Of a DNA stretch of 18,260 bases, positions 1-8,437 are shown in pieces; position 1 is the stretch's first letter, and every line of letters begins with the position of its first letter. Source of the DNA: Maritimibacter sp. (GTDB lineage Bacteria; Pseudomonadota; Alphaproteobacteria; Rhodobacterales; Rhodobacteraceae); contig JAGRMP010000069.1 of NCBI GenBank assembly GCA_020441225.1, positions 1-18,260 on the forward strand, read 5' to 3'. The notes beneath the pieces were generated by a model. It made no database searches and had not been told where the DNA came from. It worked only from the letters and a program-made list of their open reading frames with translations. A program made the position numbers and the translations under genes.

Positions 1-3000
1 CCGGTCTGGTACCCGGCCTATGCCGCCTGCGAACACGATGTGGGTCAGGGGCTGGACCGCGCACCCAAAGAGACCTGGCTGGTCTTCGAAGACAACGACG
101 GGATCGCCGCCTCTGCCTTCGACCGGCTGGAAGCGGCCGGGCATACCGTGGTGCGGGTGGTGTCGGGCGACAGGTTTGCCGCTGTCGGCGACCGGCGGTT
201 CACGTTGATGAGCGAAGACGGCCGCGCCGGTTACGACGCGCTGTTCGCGGCGCTGGCCGAAAGCGGGCTGATGCCCAGCCGGATCGCGCATTTCTGGGGC
301 CTGTTCGGCGCTGATGGCTACCGCCTCGGGTCGGATCCGTTCCACGACAACATGGAATACGGCTTTTACAGCCTGACCTACCTGGCGCAGGCGCTGGGAC
401 GCGCCGATCTCGCCGCGCCGGTCCATGTGCTGGCGGTCACCCGCGGGGCGGCCTCGGTCAACGGCGGGCCGCTTGTGCACCCCGAAAAGGCGACCATCAC
501 CGGTCCCGCGGGCGCGATGGCACGCGAAGTGCCGGGGGTGAGCTGTGCGGTGCTCGACCTCGATCCGGCCGATGCGGCGCCCGGCCGGCGGGGCTGGCTG
601 GCCCGCGGCGGCAACAAACCGGGCGAGCCGTTCGTCCAGCGGCTGCTCGAAGACCTTCTGTCCGTGCCCGCGACCGAGATTGCCGCCTATCGCAACGGAC
701 GGCGCTACCGGCAGACCTACACCCAGGCGAAGCTCGACCCGCCCGAGACGCCGGCCTTCCGCGATGGCGGCACCTATCTCGTCACCGGCGGGCTCGGCGA
801 CCTCGGCCGCACCATCGCCCGCGGGCTGATCGAACGCCACGGCGCGCGGGTGATCCTCGTGAGCCGCCGCGCCCTGCCGCCGCGCGACAGCTGGCCGGCG
901 GTGCGCGCCCGCAGCGCGCCGGGTAGCCGTCTCGCCGCCGCGATCCGCGGGGTCGAGGCGCTCGAAGCGCTCGGCGGCGCGGTCGAGATCGCCGTGGCAG
1001 ACGTCACCAACCTCGCGGCGATGCGCGCCGTGGTGACCGCCGCCACCGAGCGCCATGGCCGGATCGACGGGGTGATCCATGCCGCCGGCGTTCCTGGCGA
1101 CGGGCCGCTCCTCGACCGCGGACCGGAAGCGATGAAAACCGTCTTCGCGCCCAAGATCGACGGGCTGCGCGTGCTCGATGCGCTGTTCCCCGATGGCGCG
1201 ACCGACCTCATGGTGCTGTTCTCCTCGACCGCGACGGCCATCCGGCCCGCGGGCGAGGCCGATTTCACCGCCGCCAACGCCTATCTCGACGCCTATGCCC
1301 ATAGCCGGCGGGGGGGCAAGACCCGGGTCGTCTCGGTCGGCTGGGGTGCCTGGTCCGGGATCGGCATGGTCGCCCGCGCGCTCGACCCGCACGACCCCGC
1401 GGCGCTGCCCGTCGAACCGGTCACCGCGCCGTTCCTCGACGACGCCGGGTTCGACAGCGACGGCGCGCGGCTGTTCCGCACGCGCTGGGGCAGGGATCGC
1501 GCCTGGGTCTTCGACCACCACCGGATCGGCGCCGAGACCGGTGCCGAGACCGGCGCCGAGACGGGCGCCGAGACGGGTGCCGAGATGGGCGAGCGGCCCG
1601 GCACCGGGCTGATGCCGCTGGCGGCGGTGTTGGAAATCGCCGCCGAAGCCTATCGCGCCGATGGCGGCCCGGCGTCGGTCGAGATCCGCGATCTGCGGCT
1701 CACCCGGCCGCTGCTCGCCGGCGGCACACCGCCGGACACGGTCCTGCGCATGCGTCCCGCGGGTGCCGGCCGGAGCTTTGCCCTGCAGCTCGAACTGCAA
1801 AGCGACACTACCGTCGACGGCCGCCCGGCGCGGCTCGGCCACGCCACCGCGCAGATCATGACGGCCGCGCCCGAAGCGCCGCCGCCGGTCGATCTTGCTG
1901 CCGTGGCGCTGCGGTGCCAGAGCGGCCGGCCGCGTGCCGCCGCAGAAGACGATCACCTGCACCCGCCGCAGGAGGCGTGGCTCAGCTACGGTCCGGCCTG
2001 GCACGGGCTGCGCGAGACCGTGGTCGGCGAAACCGAGGCGCTTGCCCGGCTGAAGCTTTCCGCCGCCGCCGCGGATACGCTCACGCCCGAGACGCTGCTG
2101 CATCCGGGCCTCCTCGATCTCGCCATGACCTGGGCGACGGACCTCGCCCCGCAGGATCCCGCCGGCCAGCTCTGGCTGCCCGAACGCGTCGGGACGCTGC
2201 GCGCCTACCGGCCGCTCTGCGCGGAGCTCGCCTGCTGGGCGCGGCGGACGCCCGGCGAGGGCGCGGGCGCGGCGGCAGGCGCAGGCGAGACCGCCGCCGA
2301 CGTGATCCGCCTCGATCTCACCCTGTGCGATCTGAACGGCAGGGTGCTGGCGGAGATCGGCGATCTGCGGCTCAGGCCCGCGGATCCCGCCGCCCTGGTC
2401 GCGGCGCCGGCGCCGACGGCGGACGAGCCCGGTGTCGATCTGACAGACGCGCCGGCGCCCGCCCAGAGCGCCAACGCCCGCGCGCGGGTGCAGAGCGATG
2501 CCGGCGCGCAGCTTGCCTGGAGCGTTGACCACGGTATCCGGTCCGACGAAGGGTTCGCGGCGCTGGACCGGGCCCTGGCGCTCGACGTGGCGCAGGTCCT
2601 GGTGACGCCGCTCGACCTCTCGGGGCTGATCCGCGAGGCCGCGCAGACGCGCCCGGTGGCGTCGGCATCCGGGCAGCGTTTCGACCGGCCGGAGCTTGCG
2701 ACCGCCTTTGCCGCGCCCGAAACCGAGACCGAGACGGCGCTCGCCGAAGACTGGTCGAAATTCCTCGGCTTCGCCCGCGTCGGGCGCGACGACGATTTCT
2801 TCGACCTCGGCGGCCATTCGCTGATCGCGGTGCGGCTCTGTGCGGCGGTCAACAAGCGCTACGGCACCGATTTCGGCCTCGCCGTCCTTGCCGAGGCGCC
2901 GACGATCCGCGAATGGGCGGCGCGCATCGATCGCCTCCGTGCACCCGGGGCGAGCGAGGCCGCGCGGCACGCCGGCGCGCGCCCCGACTTCACCCATGTC

Positions 3001-3852
3001 GTCCCGCTCAACCGTTCGGCCCAGCGCAGCGCGACCCCGCTTTTCCTCGTCGCGGGCATGTTCGGCAATGTGCTCAACCTGCGCCATCTTGCCCAGATCC
3101 TCGGCGAGGACCGTCCGGTCTACGGGCTCCAGGCCAAGGGGTTGCTCGGCGACGACGAGCCCTTCCACACGTTCCAGGAAGCGGCGGCATCGAAGATCGC
3201 CGAAATGCGTCAGGTGCAGCCCGAGGGACCGTATATCGTCGGCGGGTTCTCCGGCGGCGGCATCACCGCGCTCGAGATCGCGCGCCAACTGCAGGCCGAG
3301 GGCGACGAGGTGGCGCTGGTGGTGTTGCTGGACACCTACAAGGATCACGATCCGGTGCTGAAACGGGTGGACAAGGCCTATATCAAATTCGCCGAGTTTC
3401 GCCGCAAGGGACCGCGGTACGTCTTCGAATGGGCGAAGAACCGGGTCGCCTGGGAATTCGAGAAGCGCAGGAAGCGCAAACTGGGCGAGGAGGCCCCGGA
3501 AGCCGGCTTCCAGAACCATCGCATCGAGATGGCCTTCCGCGACGCCGTCGCCGCCTACGAGCCGCCGGAATATGGCATGAACGTCGTGCTCATGCGCCCC
3601 GCCCTCGACAAATATTACAAGGTGAGCCGCGGGCGCTGGATCACCGCGGAGAAGCGCTACGTGAGCCACGACAACGATTGGGGGGTGCACATCCCCAAGC
3701 TGGAAGTCATCGAAGTCCCCGGCGACCACGGGACGATGGTCCTGGTCCCCAATGTCGGCGTGCTCGGCACCCACCTGCGGATGCGGATCGCAACGGCGCT
3801 TGCCACCCCGGGTGCGGTGGTCCAGTGGGATACGGCCGAAGCGGCCGAGTAA
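1..3852 (+). CDS. Type I polyketide synthase, C-terminal part (structural KR-KR-DH-like-ACP-TE); 5' end outside window
   Basis: The reading frame is open from base 1 and ends at TAA 3850-3852, giving a 1283-residue fragment; the KS and AT expected in a type I PKS would lie upstream. Residues about 18-245 look like the structural half of a ketoreductase. The catalytic KR half spans about 255-455, with NADPH motif GGLGDLG (263-269), Ser408/409 and a conserved Lys in FAPKIDG, but Phe422 stands where YxxxN needs Tyr. A hotdog dehydratase-like domain (about 500-795) has HxxxG from His506, Pro539 and Asp706, with a repeat insertion between the first two. The carrier protein has LGGHSL with Ser940 for phosphopantetheine. 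The C-terminal alpha/beta-hydrolase thioesterase has GFSGG (Ser1084), Asp1111 and GDH (His1243), so this protein probably releases the product. It lies 18 bp from the next gene. Family assignment is firm; substrate is unknown. Confidence 0.93.
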   Translation, partial: PVWYPAYAACEHDVGQGLDRAPKETWLVFEDNDGIAASAFDRLEAAGHTVVRVVSGDRFAAVGDRRFTLMSEDGRAGYDALFAALAESGLMPSRIAHFWGLFGADGYRLGSDPFHDNMEYGFYSLTYLAQALGRADLAAPVHVLAVTRGAASVNGGPLVHPEKATITGPAGAMAREVPGVSCAVLDLDPADAAPGRRGWLARGGNKPGEPFVQRLLEDLLSVPATEIAAYRNGRRYRQTYTQAKLDPPETPAFRDGGTYLVTGGLGDLGRTIARGLIERHGARVILVSRRALPPRDSWPAVRARSAPGSRLAAAIRGVEALEALGGAVEIAVADVTNLAAMRAVVTAATERHGRIDGVIHAAGVPGDGPLLDRGPEAMKTVFAPKIDGLRVLDALFPDGATDLMVLFSSTATAIRPAGEADFTAANAYLDAYAHSRRGGKTRVVSVGWGAWSGIGMVARALDPHDPAALPVEPVTAPFLDDAGFDSDGARLFRTRWGRDRAWVFDHHRIGAETGAETGAETGAETGAEMGERPGTGLMPLAAVLEIAAEAYRADGGPASVEIRDLRLTRPLLAGGTPPDTVLRMRPAGAGRSFALQLELQSDTTVDGRPARLGHATAQIMTAAPEAPPPVDLAAVALRCQSGRPRAAAEDDHLHPPQEAWLSYGPAWHGLRETVVGETEALARLKLSAAAADTLTPETLLHPGLLDLAMTWATDLAPQDPAGQLWLPERVGTLRAYRPLCAELACWARRTPGEGAGAAAGAGETAADVIRLDLTLCDLNGRVLAEIGDLRLRPADPAALVAAPAPTADEPGVDLTDAPAPAQSANARARVQSDAGAQLAWSVDHGIRSDEGFAALDRALALDVAQVLVTPLDLSGLIREAAQTRPVASASGQRFDRPELATAFAAPETETETALAEDWSKFLGFARVGRDDDFFDLGGHSLIAVRLCAAVNKRYGTDFGLAVLAEAPTIREWAARIDRLRAPGASEAARHAGARPDFTHVVPLNRSAQRSATPLFLVAGMFGNVLNLRHLAQILGEDRPVYGLQAKGLLGDDEPFHTFQEAAASKIAEMRQVQPEGPYIVGGFSGGGITALEIARQLQAEGDEVALVVLLDTYKDHDPVLKRVDKAYIKFAEFRRKGPRYVFEWAKNRVAWEFEKRRKRKLGEEAPEAGFQNHRIEMAFRDAVAAYEPPEYGMNVVLMRPALDKYYKVSRGRWITAEKRYVSHDNDWGVHIPKLEVIEVPGDHGTMVLVPNVGVLGTHLRMRIATALATPGAVVQWDTAEAAE
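1528..1587 (+). repeat. Five in-frame tandem copies of a 12-bp unit inside the PKS dehydratase-like domain
   Basis: The unit GGCGCCGAGACC recurs five times with third-base changes, and the last copy has ATG in place of ACC/ACG. It encodes Gly-Ala-Glu-Thr four times and then Gly-Ala-Glu-Met (residues 510-529). The array starts at the Gly of the HxxxG motif and pushes the following conserved Pro to residue 539, about 24 residues beyond the canonical spacing. The 12-bp period keeps the frame, so copy number could change by slippage without breaking the gene. Confidence 0.95.
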
Positions 3853-3857
3853 TGTTT

Positions 3858-3863
3858 AAGGAG
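3858..3863 (+). promoter_or_regulatory. Ribosome binding site that sets a GTG start
   Basis: AAGGAG lies 7 nt upstream of GTG 3871, just after the PKS stop. It supports the GTG as the start of the glycosyltransferase and independent initiation within the operon. Confidence 0.75.
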
Positions 3864-3870
3864 TTGACAC

Positions 3871-4878
3871 GTGCCTGAACCCACCCTGTCCGGCCCCAAG
3901 GTCCTGACCGTTATCCTCAACTACCGCACCGCCGCGCTGGCGGTGGAGGCCGCCGAAGGCGCGCTGCGCGAAATGGCCGATCTGGCGGGCGAGATCGTCG
4001 TCGTCGACAACGACTCGCAGGACGGGTCCATCGAACACCTGCAGGCCACCGCCGCCGAGCGCGGCTGGGCCGAGGCGGGGCGGATCCACGTCGTGAGCGC
4101 CGGGCGCAACGGCGGGTTCGGCGCCGGCAACAACCACGCGATCCGGGCCGGGCTCAGCACCGGCGAAACGCCCGATTACGTCTACCTGCTCAACCCCGAC
4201 GCGGTGCCGGAACCGGGCGCGATCCGGGCGCTGGTCGATCATTTCGAGGCGCATCCGAACGTCGGCGTGCTCGGCAGCCTGATCCTCACGCCCGACGGCG
4301 AGCCCGCCTATGGCGCCTTCCGCTTTCCCACCGTCGTGCGCGAGTTCGAAGACGCCGCCCGGACGGCGGTGTTCTCGAAGCTGCTCGAACGCGGCCGCGA
4401 GACCTCGCCGATCGCACTGGAACGGCGCGAGGTCGACTGGGTCTCCGGTTCGTCGATGATGGTGCGCCAGGCGATGCTCGACGAGGTCGGGCTCTTCGAC
4501 GAAGCTTTCTTCCTCTATTTCGAAGAGACCGACCTGTGCCTGCGCTGCAAGCGGGCGGGGTGGGAGATCTGGTCGCTGCCCGAAAGCCGCGTCGTCCATA
4601 TCGGCGGGGTCGCGACGGGGATCGATGGCCGGGAGCGGATGCCGAGCTACTGGTTCGATTCGCGCTGGTACTATTTCCGCAAGAATTACGGGCTCGCCTA
4701 TACCGTCGCGGTCACCCTCTCGCTGCTCGCGGGCGAGGTCACCTGGCAGGCGCGCCGTCTCCTGAACCCCAAGGCCCAGCGCTACCGCAACACCAACCGC
4801 TTCGGTCGCGACCTCCTGCGCCACCATCTGCGCGCCCTGTTGACCCGCCGGGTCACGCCCGCCGGCGCGGTGAGTTGA
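3871..4878 (+). CDS. Glycosyltransferase family 2 (rhamnosyltransferase-like), embedded between PKS and NRPS genes
   Basis: This 335-residue GT-A enzyme should transfer a sugar from a nucleotide-sugar donor to an acceptor at the cytoplasmic side of the membrane. The N-terminus has a typical GT2 strand (VLTVILNYRT, 11-20), then VVDNDSQDGS (44-53), NGGFGAGNN (80-88) and a metal-binding NPD in LLNPDAVPE (106-114). The acceptor-side motif FDEAFFLYFEETDL (209-222) is the form seen in rhamnosyltransferase-type GT2 proteins. A hydrophobic stretch near residues 275-300 could associate with the membrane. It starts at GTG with a good SD, follows the PKS by 18 bp and precedes the NRPS by 22 bp, so it is probably co-transcribed with both. 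This placement suggests the assembly-line product is glycosylated. Donor and acceptor cannot be read from sequence. Confidence 0.92.
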   Translation: MPEPTLSGPKVLTVILNYRTAALAVEAAEGALREMADLAGEIVVVDNDSQDGSIEHLQATAAERGWAEAGRIHVVSAGRNGGFGAGNNHAIRAGLSTGETPDYVYLLNPDAVPEPGAIRALVDHFEAHPNVGVLGSLILTPDGEPAYGAFRFPTVVREFEDAARTAVFSKLLERGRETSPIALERREVDWVSGSSMMVRQAMLDEVGLFDEAFFLYFEETDLCLRCKRAGWEIWSLPESRVVHIGGVATGIDGRERMPSYWFDSRWYYFRKNYGLAYTVAVTLSLLAGEVTWQARRLLNPKAQRYRNTNRFGRDLLRHHLRALLTRRVTPAGAVS

Positions 4879-4888
4879 CCCCGCCACC

Positions 4889-4896
4889 GAGGAGAG
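4889..4896 (+). promoter_or_regulatory. Ribosome binding site of the NRPS gene
   Basis: GAGGAGAG lies just upstream of ATG 4901 in the 22-bp gap after the glycosyltransferase stop. It fixes the NRPS start and implies separate initiation. Confidence 0.7.
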
Positions 4897-4900
4897 CCCC

Positions 4901-7900
4901 ATGACGCCCCGACTGTCCTGCCTGCTTATCGGTGAAGACACGCTGCTGATTGGCTGCGGCGAAGCGCTCATGGCCCGCGGGCATGCCATCGCCGGGGTGG
5001 CGAGCGGCAACGACAAGCTCCTCGCCTGGGCGCGCAAGGCCGGCCTTCCCGCCGCGTCCCGCGCCGAAGACCTCGCGCCGTCCAAGGGCGAAGCGGTCGA
5101 CTGGCTCCTCTCCATCGCCAATCCCGGGCCGATCCCCGCAGGGTTGCGGGCGCAGGCCCGGCGCGGCACGATCAATTTTCACGACGGCCCGCTGCCCGAC
5201 GGGGCCGGATCCGATGCGCCCGTCTGGGCGCTGATGAGCGGGGCGACGACCCACGGGGCCGCCTGGCACCTCGTGGACGGGGCCGAGAAGACCGGCGGCG
5301 ACATCCTCTGGCGCACCGAATTCCCCATCGCGGGCGACGACACCGCCTTTACCCTCAACGCGAAATGCTACGCCGCCGGGCTCGAAGGCTTCGAGGCGGT
5401 GCTCGACCAGATCGGCGCGGACAAGCTCGACCGCCATCCGCAGGACCGCGCCCGGCGACCCGCCCACGCGCACGACGCCCGCCCCGCGGCGGCGGGCCGG
5501 CTCGACTTCACCCGGCCTGCAAGCGAAGTGGCCCGTTTCGTCCGCGCGCTCGATTTCGGCACCTACTGGAACCCGCTGGCGAAGCCCAAGATCTGGGCCG
5601 GCGGGCGGCTCCTGCTGGTCGGCACCGCCCGGGCGGTCGAAAGCCTGACGACCGCGGCACCCGGCACGGTCCTGTCGGTTCATCCCGAAGAGATGACGGT
5701 GGCAACCGCCGAGGGCGCCGTGCGGCTCGGCGGTTTTTCCGACATCGCCGGCCAGAAACTGCAGCTCTACACCGCCGCGCTCGAAGACGAGGTGCTGGCC
5801 TCGCCCGACGCGGAAGAGGCCGAGGCCCTGCGCGCCGCGATCTCGGCTCTTGCGCCCCATGAGCCCCATTGGCGCGCCCGGCTCGCGGGGTTCCGCCCGG
5901 CCCGGCTTGCGCTCGCCGAGCCGCCCCGAGGGCTCGCCTCCTGGGGCGAGCGGCATTTCACCGCGCCGAAAGCCCTCGACGACAGCGCCGCCCTCGCGGC
6001 GCTCGCCGCCTGGGCGCTGCACAACACCGGCGACTGGGGCGCGGCGCTTGCCTATTCCAGCGCGCCGGTCGCGGCCGCGGCCAGAGCGCACAAGGGCTAC
6101 GTCAGCGCCTGGGTCCCGCTGTCGGTCGATCTCGAAACCCCGGCCGCCGCACCGGCCGAAGCCCTCGCCCGCGCCCTCGCGGATGACCTTGCCGCCGCCG
6201 AGGCGGGTGGTTTCCCGGCCGATCTCATCGCCCGCGACCCAGGGCTGGCGCCGGCCGAGATCCCCGCCATCGGCCTCAGCCGCAAGGCGCCGATCGAGGG
6301 CACGGCGCTGACCCTCGCGCTCGAGGGCGCCCGGATCACGCTCTGGCACGACGCGCGGCTGATCGGAAAAGAAGCGCTCGCGCTGCTTGCCGACCGGCTG
6401 GCGCTGTTCCTCGACCGGCTTGCCGCCGCGCCCGACCGTCCGCTGCACGACCACCTCGTCCTGCCGCCGCGCGAACGCGCCATGACCCTCACCGAGTGGA
6501 ACGCCACCCAGCTCGAAACCGACCTCACGCCCGTGCCGCAGGCCTTCGAGGCCCAGGTCGACCGCACGCCCGACGCCACCGCGCTCATCTTCCAGGACCA
6601 GTCCATGAGCTACGCGGAGCTCGACGGGCGGGCCAATGCGCTCGCCCATCGCCTGATCGCCGAAGGCGCCAGGCCCGGCGATCGGATCGGCATCTACCTC
6701 GCGCGCTCCTTCGAGCTGATGATCGCCGCGCTCGCCATTCACAAGGTCGGCGCCGCCTATGTCCCGCTCGACCCGGCCTATCCTGCCGACCGGCTCGCGC
6801 ATTATGTCACCGACAGTCAGGCCGCTTTCGTGGTCACCGACCTCACCCTCGCCCCCGGCCTGCCCAAATCCGACGCCGTGCCGGTGATGGTCCCGGGCGA
6901 CAGCGATCCGACCCGGCCCCGCGTCGCGGTCCCGCCCGAGGCGCTCGCCTACGTGATCTACACTTCGGGCTCCACCGGGACCCCGAAGGGCGTCCAGGTC
7001 GAGCACCGCAACCTCGCCAATTTCTTCACCGGCATGGACCGCTATCTCGCCCCCAGGGGCACCTGGCTCGCGGTCACCAGCCTCGGCTTCGACATCTCTG
7101 TGCTGGAGCTCTTCTACACGCTCACCCGCGGCTACAAGGTGGTGATCGTGAGCGAGGCGGCGCGGGTCACGCTGTCGGACAGCGCCAGCGGGGCGACGGA
7201 TTTCTCGCTCTCCGCCCAGCTCACCCGGCACAAGGCCACCGTGCTGCAATGCACGCCCTCGATGGCCCGGATGATCCTCGCCGACGAGGGCGCGCGCGCG
7301 GCGCTCGCCGGGCTCAAGCAGATCCTGCTTGGCGGCGAAGCCGTGACCGCGTCGCTCACCGCCGACATCCGGGCACTCACCCAGGCGCAGATCATCGACA
7401 TGTACGGGCCGACCGAGACCACGATCTGGTCGACCGCCCATGCCGTCACCGGCACCGAGACCGGGGTCGTGCCCATCGGCAAACCGCTCGCCAACCAGAC
7501 CGCCTACGTGCTCGACGCCCAGATGCAGCCGGTGCCCGTCGGCCTCGCGGGCGAGCTCTGGATCGGCGGGCTCGGGGTGACCCGGGGCTACTGGCAGCGC
7601 GACGATCTCAACGCCGACCGCTTCCGCCCCGACCCCTTCGCCGCAGAGGCCGGCGTCGCCCAGTACGAAACCCCGCGCATGTACGGCACCGGCGATCTGG
7701 TGCGCTGGCGCGCCGACGGGGTGCTCGATTTCCTCGGCCGCACCGACCACCAGGTCAAGATCCGCGGCCAGCGGCTCGAGCTCGGCGAGATCGAGGCCCG
7801 GATCAACCGCGCGGACGGGGTCCGCCAGGCGGTGGTGGTGCCGAAGGGCGAGGGGGCCGAGACCCGGCTCGTCGCCTATCTCGAAGAGACCGGCCCGGGC

Positions 7901-8437
7901 GCCGCCGACATCGCCGCCATCCGCGCCGATCTGGTGGCGAACCTGCCCGAGGTTATGGTGCCGGCGCAGTTTATGGCCCTCGACGCGCTGCCGCTCACCC
8001 CCAACCGCAAGGTCGACCGCAAGGCGTTGCCCGAGCCCGACGCCGAGGTCCGCATCGAGCGCGCGGCCGACAGCCCGCCGCCGGAAGAGGGGCTCGAAAC
8101 CCAGATTTCCGCGATCTGGGCCGCGGCGCTCGGGCTCGATGACATCCGCGCCGACGACAGCTTTTTCGCGCTCGGCGGCCACTCGCTGCTGGCCGTGGAG
8201 GTCCACAAGCAGATCCGCGCGCTGCCGGGCTGCGAGGCCACCGCGATCACCGAGGTCTTCCGCTATCCGGTGCTGCGCGACCTCGCTGCGCATCTCGCCG
8301 AGAAAACCGGCCGGTCCGTCGCCACAGATACGCCCGAAACCCCGGGGACTGCGGCAGGCCTGCCCGGGTTCGACCGCGCGCGGGTCATGGCCCGGCGCCG
8401 CGAGATGCGGGTGAAAAGCGGGCGGGCGGCGGCATGA
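4901..8437 (+). CDS. NRPS starter-type module: formyltransferase-like - truncated condensation - adenylation (Gly code) - thiolation
   Basis: The protein has 1178 residues. Residues 1 to about 310 resemble methionyl-tRNA formyltransferase (N and C subdomains); Asn92 and His94 of the catalytic set are present, but Lys130 sits where Asp is expected. Residues about 330-525 resemble only the C-terminal half of a condensation domain, with no HHxxxDG. The adenylation domain (about 535-1045) is intact: TSGSTGTPKG at 688-697, FDIS at 730-733, YGPTE at 835-839, YGTGDL, and NRKVDRK at 1035-1041. Its specificity positions align with GrsA as D731 I732 L735 Q783 L809 G811 M834 I842 W843 K1037, close to the known glycine code DILQLGLIWK. 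The thiolation domain carries LGGHSL with Ser1095. There is no thioesterase. The stop overlaps the next gene by 4 bp. Glycine specificity is a sequence-based prediction. Confidence 0.93.
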   Translation: MTPRLSCLLIGEDTLLIGCGEALMARGHAIAGVASGNDKLLAWARKAGLPAASRAEDLAPSKGEAVDWLLSIANPGPIPAGLRAQARRGTINFHDGPLPDGAGSDAPVWALMSGATTHGAAWHLVDGAEKTGGDILWRTEFPIAGDDTAFTLNAKCYAAGLEGFEAVLDQIGADKLDRHPQDRARRPAHAHDARPAAAGRLDFTRPASEVARFVRALDFGTYWNPLAKPKIWAGGRLLLVGTARAVESLTTAAPGTVLSVHPEEMTVATAEGAVRLGGFSDIAGQKLQLYTAALEDEVLASPDAEEAEALRAAISALAPHEPHWRARLAGFRPARLALAEPPRGLASWGERHFTAPKALDDSAALAALAAWALHNTGDWGAALAYSSAPVAAAARAHKGYVSAWVPLSVDLETPAAAPAEALARALADDLAAAEAGGFPADLIARDPGLAPAEIPAIGLSRKAPIEGTALTLALEGARITLWHDARLIGKEALALLADRLALFLDRLAAAPDRPLHDHLVLPPRERAMTLTEWNATQLETDLTPVPQAFEAQVDRTPDATALIFQDQSMSYAELDGRANALAHRLIAEGARPGDRIGIYLARSFELMIAALAIHKVGAAYVPLDPAYPADRLAHYVTDSQAAFVVTDLTLAPGLPKSDAVPVMVPGDSDPTRPRVAVPPEALAYVIYTSGSTGTPKGVQVEHRNLANFFTGMDRYLAPRGTWLAVTSLGFDISVLELFYTLTRGYKVVIVSEAARVTLSDSASGATDFSLSAQLTRHKATVLQCTPSMARMILADEGARAALAGLKQILLGGEAVTASLTADIRALTQAQIIDMYGPTETTIWSTAHAVTGTETGVVPIGKPLANQTAYVLDAQMQPVPVGLAGELWIGGLGVTRGYWQRDDLNADRFRPDPFAAEAGVAQYETPRMYGTGDLVRWRADGVLDFLGRTDHQVKIRGQRLELGEIEARINRADGVRQAVVVPKGEGAETRLVAYLEETGPGAADIAAIRADLVANLPEVMVPAQFMALDALPLTPNRKVDRKALPEPDAEVRIERAADSPPPEEGLETQISAIWAAALGLDDIRADDSFFALGGHSLLAVEVHKQIRALPGCEATAITEVFRYPVLRDLAAHLAEKTGRSVATDTPETPGTAAGLPGFDRARVMARRREMRVKSGRAAA

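Noticed and set aside
7160..7230. Possible insertion of a luciferase-like monooxygenase inside the adenylation domain, as in some related NRPS proteins
   Set aside because: The sequence runs directly from the A4 region into the LQCTPSMARM segment of the adenylation fold, leaving no room for such a domain.
4853..8293. Very long open frame on the minus strand (1146 codons) opposite the NRPS
   Set aside because: It is antisense to a protein with intact adenylation and thiolation motifs. Its translation is low-complexity Arg/Gly/Asp-rich, as expected from codon bias in GC-rich DNA.
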